From Rhodovibrio salinarum DSM 9154 (GTDB taxonomy: Bacteria; Pseudomonadota; Alphaproteobacteria; Kiloniellales; Rhodovibrionaceae): a stretch of DNA of 64,000 nt. Location of the stretch: positions 3,828,693-3,892,692 of the forward strand of contig NZ_KI911559.1 in the NCBI RefSeq assembly GCF_000515255.1, given 5' to 3'. The notes below the pieces were generated by a model. That model saw only the letters and a program-made list of their open reading frames with translations, ran no database searches and was not told the origin of the DNA. The translations under genes were made by a program, and so were the position numbers. Each line of letters opens with the position of its first letter. The stretch's first letter is position 1. This document shows positions 20,965 to 30,788 of the stretch, in pieces.

Positions 20965-21825
20965 TCAAGCTTGCGGCTGGCGCGCGATCGTGCCCCACAG
21001 GTCCGGATCGGCGGCCAGCAGGGTGGACACGGCCGCATCGGCGCGGGCGTCCGCGGCGTCGCCATCGGCTTCGATGAACTGCGCCTTCTCCGAGCGCGGC
21101 TGCGGCGCGAACATCTTCACCACCTTGGTGGCGGAGCCACGCAGGCCGCAGGTCGCCGTGTCCTCGATTCCCACGGCGGCAGCGTTCCAGGTCGGGATCT
21201 CCGTACGCGCCGCACGCAGCACGTCGGGCAGCGCGCCGCGGCGCAGGGTGAAATGACCATCCAGCACCGTGACCAGGCACGGCAGGCGGGTGGCCAGCAC
21301 CTGCAAGCCCCCCTCCGCCCGGCGGTGAGCCGTGAGCGTCCCGGCGGCCAGATCGATCTCCGGAATCTCGGCGACATAGGTCAATTGATTGAGGCCCAGG
21401 CGCTGCGCGATGCCCGGCCCGACCTGGGCGGTATCGCCGTCGATCGTCTGCTTGCCGGTGAGCACGAGATCGACCGGCCGCTCGCGGCCGATCCGACGGA
21501 TCGCGGCGGTCAGGGTGTAGGAGGTCGCCAACGTGTCCGAGCCGGCGAAGAAACGGTCGCTCATCAGCACCGCCGCATCCGCCCCGTGCCCCAGCGCCTT
21601 GCGCAGGGACTCCGCAGCCATCGGCGGGCCCATGGTCAGCACCGTGACCGTGCCGCCGACCCGATCGCGCAGCGACAGGCCGGCTTCCAGCGCTTCCAGG
21701 TCGTAGGGATTGATGATGCTGGGCACGCCCTGGCGCATGATCGTATTGGTCTTCGGATCGACGCCGATCTGTGCGCTATCGGGCACCTGCTTGATGCAGA
21801 CGACGATGTTGAGGCCGTCGGTCAT
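20965..21825 (-). CDS. fixA: Electron transfer flavoprotein beta-type subunit FixA
   Basis: The small ETF subunit, 286 residues, with the family opening NIVVCIKQVPDSAQIGVDP (residues 5-23) and the ETF-beta signature around LPCLVTVLDG. It binds NADH-side flavin in the FixABCX complex. It starts 3 bases after nifW, so the fix genes are embedded in a nif operon and should be co-induced with iscA and nifV from the sigma-54 promoter at 23759-23774. Confidence 0.95.
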   Translation of the reverse strand: MTDGLNIVVCIKQVPDSAQIGVDPKTNTIMRQGVPSIINPYDLEALEAGLSLRDRVGGTVTVLTMGPPMAAESLRKALGHGADAAVLMSDRFFAGSDTLATSYTLTAAIRRIGRERPVDLVLTGKQTIDGDTAQVGPGIAQRLGLNQLTYVAEIPEIDLAAGTLTAHRRAEGGLQVLATRLPCLVTVLDGHFTLRRGALPDVLRAARTEIPTWNAAAVGIEDTATCGLRGSATKVVKMFAPQPRSEKAQFIEADGDAADARADAAVSTLLAADPDLWGTIARQPQA

Positions 21826-21828
21826 GGC

Positions 21829-22146
21829 TCAATCTCCACGGGTCGGATCGCTAATGGCATCGAGCGGGACGAAGGTGCGCCCGGCGCCGTCCGTGTCCTG
21901 GCGAAACACGGCGAAGACGCGCTCCCGCTGCGGGGTCGAGAGCTGGAAATCACGATGTGCCGCAGCCAGGCAGACTTGCATCGTGGCTCTGTCTGGCGCG
22001 TTATGGGCGGCCAGATAATCGTGGAATCGCTGCAGCACGTGCAGCCGACTCACCCGCAAGACCTTGGGGTCATAGGGGACCTGCAGCGCGTCGAAGAAAT
22101 CCTCCGCCGTGGTCAGGCCGGCCAACTGGTCGTGCACGCTGGTCAT
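21829..22146 (-). CDS. nifW: Nitrogenase stabilising protein NifW
   Basis: 105 residues matching NifW across its length (SAEDFF-like segment TTAEDFFDALQVPYDP, residues 12-27, and the LSTPQRERVF region). NifW interacts with MoFe protein and helps protect it from oxygen or helps its assembly. The start overlaps the nifV stop by 4 bases (ATGA). It sits between nifV and fixA in one transcription unit. Confidence 0.9.
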   Translation of the reverse strand: MTSVHDQLAGLTTAEDFFDALQVPYDPKVLRVSRLHVLQRFHDYLAAHNAPDRATMQVCLAAAHRDFQLSTPQRERVFAVFRQDTDGAGRTFVPLDAISDPTRGD

Positions 22147-23357
22147 CGCACCGGATCCTTCGCCAGAGACCGGTCGGCCGTGGCCGGCGCGAGTGCGACG
22201 GGACCGCCTGTGGTTAGGGCGTGCCAGCGACGCAACTCCTCGCCCCCCGGCGCCTGCTTGCTATAGCGGTAATGCGCCCGCAGCAGCGCCAGGATGCGCT
22301 GCGCCTGTCCCGGTTCGAGCGGCAGGCCGAGTTCGGTACAGGCATGCACCACGCCGGCGGTCCCGGAATGCTTGCCGAGCACCAGCGTGTGCTGCCGGCC
22401 AAGACGTGCCGGATCGAGCCCGGTATAGGTGGCGGGATCGCGCAGCAGGCCGTGAACGTGGGTGCCGCTTTCATGGCTGAACACATGCTTGCCGACCACC
22501 GCCTTGTCCGGCGGGACCGCCCGGTTGGCGGTGCCGGCGACCAGGTCGGCGATACCGGTCAGGCAGGTCAGATCGATCCCGGTGGGGTGGCCGAAGGTGG
22601 TCGCCAGGGCGACCGCGACCTCTTCCAGGGCGGCGTTGCCGGCGCGCTCGCCCAGGCCGAGTACGGTGACACTGGCGTAGTCCGCCCCGCCGGCGATCGC
22701 CGCCAGGGTATTGGCGGTCGCCAGTCCCAGATCGTCGTGGGCATGGATTTCCAGACCGATATCGCTATGCCCACGCAACCAACCGAACAGCTCGCGGGTC
22801 CGGAACGGCTCCAGGACGCCCAGGGTATCGGCGACACGGAACCGGATGGCGCCGGCGCCCTGAGCCGCCTCCAGCACCCGAGCGAGGAACGCGGGGTCGG
22901 CGCGGGAGGCATCCTCGCCGCCGACGCTGACGAGCATCCCCAGATCGCAGGCGCGCCGCACGAAGTCGGGCAGAGTCGCCAAGACCCAGTCGCGGGTCGC
23001 CCCCAGCTTCGCCTTTAATTGCCGGTCCGACACCGGGACCGAGATGTGAACGCGGTCCACGCCGGTCGCCTGCGCGCTGTCGAGATCTTCCCGGCGAAGC
23101 CGGCACCAGGCGACGCACGGCGCGGTCAGGCCGAGTTCGCAAAGCGCCCGGATGTCGTCGACCTGATCCGCGCCCATCACCGGGATGCCCGCCTCGATCT
23201 CCGCCACGCCGGCCCGATCGAGGGCACTGGCGATCGCCAGCTTGTCGGTGCGCGTGAAGGACACGCCGACGGCCTGCTCGCCGTCGCGCAACGTGGTATC
23301 CGCGAGCAGCACCGGCTCCGGAATGGCCGTCGCGCTCGGATGGACGGCGGAGCGCAT
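22143..23357 (-). CDS. nifV: Homocitrate synthase NifV
   Basis: Condenses acetyl-CoA with 2-oxoglutarate to homocitrate, the organic ligand of FeMo-cofactor. 404 residues; an HMGL-like TIM barrel with the DTTLRDGEQ metal/substrate motif at about residues 16-24 and the HAHDDLGLATAN metal-binding motif (about 195-206). The start at 23357 has GGGAGG five bases upstream; the longer frame upstream overlaps iscA and lacks a site. It lies 14 bases after the IscA gene. Distinguished from isopropylmalate synthase by context and its short length. Confidence 0.94.
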   Translation of the reverse strand: MRSAVHPSATAIPEPVLLADTTLRDGEQAVGVSFTRTDKLAIASALDRAGVAEIEAGIPVMGADQVDDIRALCELGLTAPCVAWCRLRREDLDSAQATGVDRVHISVPVSDRQLKAKLGATRDWVLATLPDFVRRACDLGMLVSVGGEDASRADPAFLARVLEAAQGAGAIRFRVADTLGVLEPFRTRELFGWLRGHSDIGLEIHAHDDLGLATANTLAAIAGGADYASVTVLGLGERAGNAALEEVAVALATTFGHPTGIDLTCLTGIADLVAGTANRAVPPDKAVVGKHVFSHESGTHVHGLLRDPATYTGLDPARLGRQHTLVLGKHSGTAGVVHACTELGLPLEPGQAQRILALLRAHYRYSKQAPGGEELRRWHALTTGGPVALAPATADRSLAKDPVR

Positions 23358-23371
23358 CGCAACCTCCCCCC

Positions 23372-23689
23372 TCATTGGGCTGGTGCCGCACAGCTGCACA
23401 GGCCGGCAGCGTTCGGGTTGTCGAAAACGAAGCCCGCCCCGCGCGCATCCTGAACGAAGTCGATCATGGCCCCCCGAAGGAGGCCGGCGCTGTCCGGGTC
23501 GAGGTAGATCTCCAGCGCGCCGAAGGTTGCGACGGTATCCTCCGCCTCGGGCCCGATATCGAGACCGAGCCGGTATTGCATGCCAATGCAGCCGCCGGTC
23601 CGGGCGACGATGCGCAGGCCCCGCGCGCGCTGCGATTTCGCGACGAACGCTTCAAGCGTCTCCCGTGCGGCGTCGGTCAGGGTGAGCAT
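23372..23689 (-). CDS. Nif-associated IscA/HesB-type Fe-S carrier
   Basis: A-type iron-sulfur carrier of 105 residues with the three conserved cysteines (GGCIG at about residues 35-39 and CSC at about 99-101). The start at 23689 has GGAG eight bases upstream. First gene of the leftward unit, divergent from nifB. No nifU or nifS is present in the window, so this carrier probably delivers clusters to NifB, NifH or FixX using a general ISC/SUF assembly system elsewhere; that is an inference. Confidence 0.9.
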   Translation of the reverse strand: MLTLTDAARETLEAFVAKSQRARGLRIVARTGGCIGMQYRLGLDIGPEAEDTVATFGALEIYLDPDSAGLLRGAMIDFVQDARGAGFVFDNPNAAGLCSCAAPAQ

Positions 23690-23758
23690 GCCGGGTCTCC
23701 TTGTCGTCACCATGCATGGGCGGCTTGGCTCGGCCACCGCCTGGGCATGCCCTCCCTG

Positions 23759-23774
23759 AGCAAGCGGCGTGCCA
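23759..23774 (-). promoter_or_regulatory. Sigma-54 promoter for the iscA-nifVW-fixABC unit
   Basis: The minus strand reads TGGCACGCCGCTTGCT, a near-consensus -24/-12 with 10 bases between GG and GC. The predicted start is near 23748, about 60 bases before the iscA ATG. Confidence 0.8.
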
Positions 23775-23839
23775 GACGGCGTCAGCCGGCGCTGCGCCGC
23801 AGCAAACGGCGCGTGGGACCGCACGTGTCGCCCACGACA

Positions 23840-23886
23840 TGTCAGGATTGCGACATACGCCCCGCCGCTGTGTCGGGGGTGCGACA
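23840..23886. promoter_or_regulatory. Pair of NifA sites between iscA and nifB
   Basis: Two exact TGT-N10-ACA sites at 23840-23855 and 23871-23886, 31 bases apart (about three helical turns, so on the same DNA face). They lie 45-90 bases upstream of the nifB -24 element and 66-112 bases upstream of the iscA one, and so can activate both directions. Confidence 0.85.
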
Positions 23887-23929
23887 GGCCGACGCGTCGC
23901 GGCGGGGGCTGAGCCTGATGTCCCGGCGT

Positions 23930-23945
23930 TGGCATCGGCTTTGCT
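23930..23945 (+). promoter_or_regulatory. Sigma-54 promoter for nifB-fdxN-nifZ
   Basis: TGGCATCGGCTTTGCT with GG at 23931-23932 and GC at 23943-23944. The predicted start is near 23956, about 23 bases before the nifB ATG. Confidence 0.85.
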
Positions 23946-23978
23946 TGCAGGTCGTGGTGGCAACACGAGGAGGCCGCC

Positions 23979-25547
23979 ATGACCCTGCGCGACAGACTGA
24001 CCCGCGACGCGGCCGATACGGCCAGTTCCCTGCGGTCTCCCACCCCCGGCCCCTGCGCCTTGATGTCAGGGGGCAAGAGCCGGTGCGCGCCCAGTCTGCA
24101 AGCGCCACAGCAGGGCGCGACCCACGACCCGGCGGTCTGGGACAAGATCAAGGAGCACCCCTGCTACTCAGCCGAGGCGCACCACTACTTCGCGCGCATG
24201 CATGTCGCCGTCGCGCCGCGCTGCAACATCAAGTGCAACTACTGCAACCGGAAGTTCGACTGCGTGAACGAAAGCCGGCCCGGCGTGGTCTCCAAGCGCT
24301 GGAGCCCGGAGGAGGCGGCCGAGAAGGTCGCCGTCGTGGCCGCCCGGGTGCCGCAGCTCTCGGTGGTCGGCGTCGCCGGTCCCGGAGACGCGGTGTTCGA
24401 CGCCCGCAAGACGCTGGAGACCTTCGATCTGATCCGCCGGCGCCTGCCGGACATCCGCCTGTGCGTCTCGACCAACGGGCTGGCATTGCCCGAGCAGGTC
24501 GAGGCCCTGAAGGAACGCGACGTCGACCACCTGACGATCACCATCAACTACCTCGACCCCGAGGTGGGCGCCGAGATCCATCCCTGGATCGTCCATAACC
24601 GCCGCAAATGGGTCGGCCGCGAAGCCGTGCGCATCCTGCACGAGCGGCAGATGGAGGGGCTCGAACGCGCCGTCGCCGCCGGCATGCTGGTCAAGGTCAA
24701 TTCCGTCCTGATCCCCGGGATCAACGACGGGGCCGAGATCGCGGCCGTAAACCAAGCCGTGCGGGCGCGCGGCGTGTTCCTGCACAACGTGATGCCGCTG
24801 ATCTCCGATCCGTCGCACGGCACGGTGTTCGGGCTGGAAGGGCGGCGCGCGCCCACGCCGGCGGAACTCGACGCCGCACGCGAGGCCCTGGGCGGCGACG
24901 GCGCGCGGATGATGCGGCATTGCCGGCAATGCCGCGCCGATGCGGTGGGCATGCTGGGCGCCGACCTGCGCGACGAGTTGGACCTGGAGAACGCGGCGCC
25001 GGTGCCGGAGGCCGGCAGCGATGCAGCCGACACGACCGCGCACGCCCGCGAAGCCTACCGCGTCCGGGTCGCACAGGCGCGCAACACCCGCACGGCGACC
25101 GCATTGCGGGCCAACCGCGCGATCATGGCCGCCGCGCCGAGCGGGGGCGAGCGCCTTGTCGCGGTCTGCACACGCGGCGAAGGGCAGGTGAACCTGCACT
25201 TCGGCAAGGCCAAGGAATTCCACGTCTACAAGCTCGGCGCCGCGGGGATCCGCTTCACAGGCGTGCGGCGAGCCGACAACTACTGCCTCGGCGGCACGGG
25301 CGATCCCGAGGCGATGACGGAGATCCTGCGCGTGCTCGAGGACGTGGATGGAGTCGTGTGCGTGAAGATCGGCAAGGGTCCGCGCACGCGTCTCGAAGCG
25401 AACGGGATGACCGTGCGCGAGGTGCGCCACGGCGTCTTCATCGAAGCCGGTCTCGCCGCCTGGTACGGCGCGCAGCTTCCCGCCGCTGCGACGGCGAGCC
25501 CGACCGGCGCCCCGACAAATACCGAAGCCGAAAAAGGAGCGGTGTAA
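23979..25547 (+). CDS. nifB: Radical SAM FeMo-cofactor core synthase NifB
   Basis: Fuses two 4Fe-4S clusters and inserts carbide and sulfur to make NifB-co. 522 residues: the radical SAM domain has Cys82-x3-Cys86-x2-Cys89 (CNIKCNYC), with further cluster Cys around residues 26, 36, 62 and 95. A NifX-type cofactor-binding domain starts near residue 387 ([21 protein letters not shown]). The GAGGAGG ribosome site is 5 bases before the ATG. It overlaps fdxN by one base (TAATG). An Ala/Thr-rich tail follows the NifX domain. Confidence 0.96.
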   Translation: MTLRDRLTRDAADTASSLRSPTPGPCALMSGGKSRCAPSLQAPQQGATHDPAVWDKIKEHPCYSAEAHHYFARMHVAVAPRCNIKCNYCNRKFDCVNESRPGVVSKRWSPEEAAEKVAVVAARVPQLSVVGVAGPGDAVFDARKTLETFDLIRRRLPDIRLCVSTNGLALPEQVEALKERDVDHLTITINYLDPEVGAEIHPWIVHNRRKWVGREAVRILHERQMEGLERAVAAGMLVKVNSVLIPGINDGAEIAAVNQAVRARGVFLHNVMPLISDPSHGTVFGLEGRRAPTPAELDAAREALGGDGARMMRHCRQCRADAVGMLGADLRDELDLENAAPVPEAGSDAADTTAHAREAYRVRVAQARNTRTATALRANRAIMAAAPSGGERLVAVCTRGEGQVNLHFGKAKEFHVYKLGAAGIRFTGVRRADNYCLGGTGDPEAMTEILRVLEDVDGVVCVKIGKGPRTRLEANGMTVREVRHGVFIEAGLAAWYGAQLPAAATASPTGAPTNTEAEKGAV

Positions 25548-25741
25548 TGGCCTACAAGATCCTCAAGTCTCAATGCATCCTGTGTGGCGATTGCGAATTC
25601 GAGTGCCCGAACAGCGCGATCCGCTTCAAGGGCGACTCCTATATCATCGATCAGGACAAGTGCTCGGAGTGCGAAGGCCACTTCGACACCCCCCGGTGCG
25701 CCGAGGTGTGCCCGGTCCCGGGCACCTGCGTGCCGGCGTGA
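25547..25741 (+). CDS. fdxN: Nif-associated 2[4Fe-4S] ferredoxin FdxN
   Basis: 64 residues with two cluster motifs: Cys-x2-Cys-x2-Cys-x3-Cys-Pro ([12 protein letters not shown], residues 10-21) and Cys-x2-Cys-x8-Cys-x3-Cys-Pro (about residues 40-57). The 8-residue spacing in the second motif is typical of FdxN. It donates electrons to NifB and/or dinitrogenase reductase. AAAGGAG precedes the ATG by about 8 bases and translation is coupled to nifB. Confidence 0.93.
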   Translation: MAYKILKSQCILCGDCEFECPNSAIRFKGDSYIIDQDKCSECEGHFDTPRCAEVCPVPGTCVPA

Positions 25742-25757
25742 ACCAGGACTTACGACG

Positions 25758-26021
25758 GTGACGTCGCCGGCCGGCCCCGAGGATCTGGACGCCCCGCCCC
25801 GCTTCGTCTTGGGAAGCAAGGTGCGGGCCCGCGCCGCCGTCCGCAATGACGGGTCGGTGCCGCATGTCCCGGTCGGCGACCTCCTCGTCGAGCCGGGCGA
25901 TCTTGGTTACGTCCGGGACATCGGCAGCTTCCTGCAGCGTTTCCGGATTTACGAGATCGACTTCATCCGCAGCGGCCGGATCATCGGCATGCGGGCCGGG
26001 GAGCTCGAGCCGGCCGACTGA
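25758..26021 (+). CDS. nifZ: NifZ, P-cluster maturation protein
   Basis: 87 residues matching NifZ (PPRFVLGSKVRARAAVRNDG, then GDLGYVRDIGSFLQRFRIYE with an SGRIIGMR end). NifZ helps P-cluster formation in the MoFe protein. The start is GTG with AGGA nine bases upstream; a longer frame reaches into fdxN but adds no family sequence. It ends 40 bases before a strong terminator, closing the nifB unit. Confidence 0.88.
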   Translation: MTSPAGPEDLDAPPRFVLGSKVRARAAVRNDGSVPHVPVGDLLVEPGDLGYVRDIGSFLQRFRIYEIDFIRSGRIIGMRAGELEPAD

Positions 26022-26060
26022 CCGAGCGGGCCGCAAGGCTCCCAACGATCCGCCGATCAG

Positions 26061-26096
26061 GGGCGGCGGCGTCTTCGAGGCGCTGCCGCCCTTTTT
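26061..26096 (+). terminator. Rho-independent terminator after nifZ
   Basis: An 11-bp GC-rich stem (26061-26071 with 26081-26091, one G-T wobble), a 9-base loop and five Ts (26092-26096). It isolates the nifB unit from nifH. Confidence 0.92.
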
Positions 26097-26128
26097 GCGT
26101 CCCGATGGAAGCCGAACGGACGCAGCCG

Positions 26129-26176
26129 TGTTGGCCTCCCGACACAGTCAGGGACGCCTTTGTCACGTTTCGAACA
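26129..26176. promoter_or_regulatory. Pair of NifA sites upstream of nifH
   Basis: Two exact TGT-N10-ACA sites at 26129-26144 and 26161-26176, 32 bases apart and about 80-127 bases upstream of the -24 element, the classical distance for NifA activation through a DNA loop. Confidence 0.88.
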
Positions 26177-26245
26177 GGTACATGCATCGCACCGGTCGGC
26201 AAGCCCAGGCCCGAAGGGGTGGAATACCGCCGCATACCGACATGA

Positions 26246-27220
<975 letters not shown>

Positions 27221-27281
27221 CCGGCCCGCAGCCCCGCCCGCCATCAGCGGCTCATCCCCCTTACACGGCTGGGAGTCTCCC

Positions 27282-28739
27282 ATGACCTACGATGCGCCCC
27301 CGGAGAGCATGACCGGCGAAGACCTGATCGCCGAGGTGCTCCAGGCCTATCCCGAGAAGGCGGCCAAGCGCCGCAACAAGCACATGGGCGTCGCGCGCGC
27401 CCCGGAGGATGGCGGGACGCCGCAATGCGTGCCGCGGTCCAACAAGCGTTCAATCCCGGGCGTGATGACGGCCCGCGGCTGCGCCTACGCCGGCTCCAAG
27501 GGCGTGGTCTGGGGCCCGGTGAAGGACGCCGTGCACCTGTCCCATGGCCCGGTCGGCTGCGGCCATTACTCCTGGTCGCAGCGGCGCAACTACTACACCG
27601 GCACCACCGGCATCGACAGCTTCGTGGCGATGCAGTTCACCTCCGACTTCCAGGAGAACGACATCGTCTTCGGCGGCGACAAGAAGCTCGACCGGATCAT
27701 CGACGAGGTCGAGACGCTGTTCCCGCTGAACAAGGCCGTGACCGTGCAATCCGAATGCCCGATCGGCCTGATCGGCGACGACATCAACGCGGTCGCCCGG
27801 CGCAAGATGAAGGAGATCCACAAGCCGGTCGTGCCGGTGCAGTGCGAGGGCTTCCGCGGCGTCTCCCAGTCGCTCGGCCACCACATCGCCAACGACACGA
27901 TCCGCGACTGGATTCTGCCGGAGGCGGACGCCGAGGGCGGCACCGACTACGACGTCAATATCATCGGCGACTATAACATCGGCGGCGATGGCTGGGCCTC
28001 CCGCCGGCTGCTGGAGGAGATGGGGCTGCGCGTCGTCGCCATGTGGACCGGCGACTGCACGATCTCCGAGATCCGGCATACGCCCAAGGTCAAGCTGAAC
28101 CTCGTCCACTGCTACCGCTCGATGAACTACATCTGCGAGTACATGGAGGAGACCTGGGGCGTGCCCTGGATGGAGTTCAACTTCTTCGGGCCGACCCAGA
28201 TCGCCCAGTCGCTGCGCGCCATCGCCAAGAACTTCGACGCGACGATCCAGGCCAACGCCGAGAAGGTGATCGCCAACCACCATGCGATGGTGGAGCAGGT
28301 GATCGCCAAGTACCGCCCGCGGCTCGAGGGCAAGCGCGTCATGCTCTATGTCGGCGGGCTGCGGCCGCGTCACATGGTCAACGCCTATGCCGATCTGGGC
28401 ATGGAGGTCGTCGCCACCGGCTACGAGTTCGGCCACCAGGACGACTACGAGCGCACCGGCAAGTACGTCAAAGACGGCACGCTGATCTACGACGATATCA
28501 CCGGCTACGAGATGGAGGCCTTCATCCGCCGCCTGCGCCCCGACCTGGTCGGCTCGGGCATCAAGGAGAAGTACGCCATCCAGAAGATGGGCGTGCCGAT
28601 GCGCCAGATGCACTCCTGGGACTACTCCGGTCCCTACCACGGCTACGACGGCTTCCCCGTGTTCGCCCGCGACATGGACATCGCGGTGAACAGTCCGGTG
28701 CAGGGCCTGATCCAGGCGCCGTGGAAGCAAGCTGCCTGA
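27282..28739 (+). CDS. nifD: Nitrogenase MoFe protein alpha subunit NifD
   Basis: Catalytic subunit holding FeMo-cofactor, 485 residues. P-cluster ligands Cys67, Cys93 and Cys159 are present, as are the two cofactor ligands, Cys277 ([10 protein letters not shown]) and His444 ([10 protein letters not shown]). This marks it as a molybdenum, not vanadium or iron-only, enzyme. GGGAG precedes the ATG. It lies 61 bases after nifH and 31 before nifK. Confidence 0.98.
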   Translation: MTYDAPPESMTGEDLIAEVLQAYPEKAAKRRNKHMGVARAPEDGGTPQCVPRSNKRSIPGVMTARGCAYAGSKGVVWGPVKDAVHLSHGPVGCGHYSWSQRRNYYTGTTGIDSFVAMQFTSDFQENDIVFGGDKKLDRIIDEVETLFPLNKAVTVQSECPIGLIGDDINAVARRKMKEIHKPVVPVQCEGFRGVSQSLGHHIANDTIRDWILPEADAEGGTDYDVNIIGDYNIGGDGWASRRLLEEMGLRVVAMWTGDCTISEIRHTPKVKLNLVHCYRSMNYICEYMEETWGVPWMEFNFFGPTQIAQSLRAIAKNFDATIQANAEKVIANHHAMVEQVIAKYRPRLEGKRVMLYVGGLRPRHMVNAYADLGMEVVATGYEFGHQDDYERTGKYVKDGTLIYDDITGYEMEAFIRRLRPDLVGSGIKEKYAIQKMGVPMRQMHSWDYSGPYHGYDGFPVFARDMDIAVNSPVQGLIQAPWKQAA

Positions 28740-28770
28740 TTCACCGACCCTGATCCGGGAGGCCCGAGCC

Positions 28771-30306
28771 ATGCCCCAAACGACCGACCGCGAATGCGAT
28801 CACGCCACCCTGTTCCGTGACCCCGACTATCAGCAGATGTTCGAGGCGAAGCGGAACGCCTTCGAATGCCCGCACAGCCAGGAGCGGGTGCAGGAAATCT
28901 CCGACTGGACCAAGTCCTGGGACTACCGGGAGAAGAACCTGGCCCGCACGGCCCTGGTGGTGAACCCGGCGAAGGCCTGCCAACCCTTGGGCGCGGTGTT
29001 CGCCGCCGCCGGCTTCGACGGCTGCCTGCCGCTGGTGCACGGCTCCCAAGGCTGCGTCGCCTACTTCCGCTCCCACCTGGCACGCCATTTCAAGGAGCCC
29101 TCCTCCGCCGTCTCCACCTCGATGACGGAAGACGCGGCCGTGTTCGGCGGCCACAACAACTTCCTCGACGGCATCCAGAACGCCCGCGAACTCTACAGCC
29201 CCAAGATGATCGCGGTGTCGACCACCTGCATGGCCGAGGTGATCGGCGACGACCTCAACTCCTATATCCAGACCGCCCGGTCGAAGGGCGCCGTGCCGGA
29301 GGACTTCCCGGTCCCCTACGCCCATACGCCGTCGTTCTACGGCAGCCACGTCACCGGCTACGACGTGATGCTCAAGGGCGTGCTGGAGGAAGCCTGGGAC
29401 GGGATCGAGGACGCCCCCTCCCCCGGCAGTGCGATCAACCTGATTCCGGGCTTCGATGGCTATGCGGTCGGCAACAACCGCGAGCTGCGCCGGATGCTCG
29501 ATCTGATGGGCGTGTCCTACACGCTGCTGGGCGACGTCTCGGAGGTGTTCGACACGCCGACCGACGGTGAGTTCCGCATGTATGCCGGCGGCACCACGCT
29601 GGAGGAGGTGCGCCAGGCCCGCGATGCCAAGGCGACGCTGTCGCTGCAGCAGTGGTGCACGGAGAAGACGCTGGCCCTGCCCAAGGGGGTCGGCCAGGAG
29701 ACGCGGTCGTTCCACTATCCCATGGGGGTTTCCGCGACCGACGCGTTCCTGATGGCAGTCTCGGAGATCACCGGCCAACCGATCCCGGAGGCACTGGAAC
29801 TGGAACGCGGGCGGCTGGTCGACGCCATGACCGATAGCCAGCATTGGCTGCACGGCAAGCGGATGGCGGTCTATGGCGACCCCGACTTCGTCTACGGCAT
29901 GACCCGCTTCCTGCTGGAACTCGGGATCGAACCGGTGCACTGCCTGTCGACCAACGCCAACAAGAAATGGGCGAAGGAGATGCGGGCACTGCTGGCGGGG
30001 TCGTCGTTCGGTCAAGCCACGCAGGTTTGGGCCGGGCGGGACCTCTGGCACCTACGCTCCCTGCTGGCGACCGAGCCGGCGGACTTCCTGATCGGCAATT
30101 CGCACGGCAAGTCGATCCAGCAGGACCTCGGCATTCCGCTGATCCGTCTGACCTTCCCGATCTTCGACCGGCATCACCATCACCGCTTCCCGACGCTCGG
30201 CTACCAGGGAGGCCTGCGGGTTCTGGTGACGCTGCTGGATGCCGTCCTGGACGAGGTGGACCGGAAAACGGCGGACAACTCGATCAGCTACGACCTAACC
30301 CGCTGA
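28771..30306 (+). CDS. nifK: Nitrogenase MoFe protein beta subunit NifK
   Basis: The beta subunit of MoFe protein, 511 residues. The three P-cluster cysteines are Cys70, Cys95 and Cys153, at the same numbering as in Azotobacter vinelandii. An N-terminal extension of about 50 residues before the core matches the long NifK class. It is followed 37 bases later by fixX rather than by nifT or nifE. Confidence 0.98.
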   Translation: MPQTTDRECDHATLFRDPDYQQMFEAKRNAFECPHSQERVQEISDWTKSWDYREKNLARTALVVNPAKACQPLGAVFAAAGFDGCLPLVHGSQGCVAYFRSHLARHFKEPSSAVSTSMTEDAAVFGGHNNFLDGIQNARELYSPKMIAVSTTCMAEVIGDDLNSYIQTARSKGAVPEDFPVPYAHTPSFYGSHVTGYDVMLKGVLEEAWDGIEDAPSPGSAINLIPGFDGYAVGNNRELRRMLDLMGVSYTLLGDVSEVFDTPTDGEFRMYAGGTTLEEVRQARDAKATLSLQQWCTEKTLALPKGVGQETRSFHYPMGVSATDAFLMAVSEITGQPIPEALELERGRLVDAMTDSQHWLHGKRMAVYGDPDFVYGMTRFLLELGIEPVHCLSTNANKKWAKEMRALLAGSSFGQATQVWAGRDLWHLRSLLATEPADFLIGNSHGKSIQQDLGIPLIRLTFPIFDRHHHHRFPTLGYQGGLRVLVTLLDAVLDEVDRKTADNSISYDLTR

Positions 30307-30343
30307 CGCCGATTGCAGCACCGTCCGATGGAGGAGATGCGCC

Positions 30344-30640
30344 ATGCGCAAGGATCCCCTGATCAAGGTCGAGGACAAGCTCGCCATCAATCGCTACCGG
30401 GTCGACGAGGGGCGGCCGCACGTACGGATCAAGCGTCACGAAGACCCCTCGCCGCAACTGCTCGCCATGACCAAGATCTGTCCGGCCGGCTGCTACGAGC
30501 TGACCGAAGACGGCGCGGTCGAGGTCAGTCCGGCGGGCTGCATGGAGTGCGGTACCTGCCGCGTGGTGACGTCCGAAACCGGAGAAATTGAATGGGCCTA
30601 TCCGATCGGCGGATACGGCATCCAGTTCAAGTTCGGCTGA
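30344..30640 (+). CDS. fixX: Ferredoxin-like FixX, relocated behind nifK
   Basis: 98 residues, matching FixX from [16 protein letters not shown] at the N-terminus to [13 protein letters not shown] at the C-terminus. The cluster motifs are CPAGCY and CMECGTC, as in the ETF-QO ferredoxin domain. It completes the FixABCX bifurcating complex with FixC but is encoded 10 kb from fixABC, in the nifHDK unit and on the opposite strand. A strong GGAGGAG ribosome site lies about 8 bases before the ATG. Confidence 0.93.
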   Translation: MRKDPLIKVEDKLAINRYRVDEGRPHVRIKRHEDPSPQLLAMTKICPAGCYELTEDGAVEVSPAGCMECGTCRVVTSETGEIEWAYPIGGYGIQFKFG

Positions 30641-30655
30641 GCCCGGTGCTGCGGC

Positions 30656-30701
30656 GCACTATCGGCCTTGCGCCGGACGCGCGACACGCGCACGATAGTG
30701 C
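30656..30701. repeat. Inverted repeat between fixX and nifA
   Basis: Perfect 9-bp arms GCACTATCG (30656-30664) and CGATAGTGC (30693-30701) separated by 28 bases. There is no T-tract after it, so it is either a weak terminator for nifHDK-fixX or an operator ahead of nifA. Confidence 0.5.
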
Positions 30702-30742
30702 AGCGCACACATGCCAAACGTGTTGGTGCGCAGGTCCTTAAT

Positions 30743-30758
30743 GGGTGCTTACGTTGCA
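30743..30758 (+). promoter_or_regulatory. Possible sigma-54 promoter of nifA
   Basis: GGGTGCTTACGTTGCA has GG and GC separated by 10 bases and a perfect TTGCA -12 half, but the -24 half is GGTGC rather than GGCAC. The start would fall near 30769, about 20 bases before the nifA ATG. I see no TGT-N10-ACA site nearby, so this is weaker than the other nif promoters. Confidence 0.4.
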
Positions 30759-30788
30759 ATGCAGCGGCCCATCGTTGGAGGAGGGGCC

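Noticed and set aside
28741-30051. Long minus-strand frame opposite nifK (and a similar one opposite nifD)
   Set aside because: The coding strand has clear homology and conserved catalytic residues; the antisense frames are low-complexity and have no ribosome site.
30711-30788. Earlier ATG for nifA at 30711
   Set aside because: It lies upstream of the possible promoter and has no ribosome site; the ATG at 30789 has a strong one and gives the family-like N-terminus.
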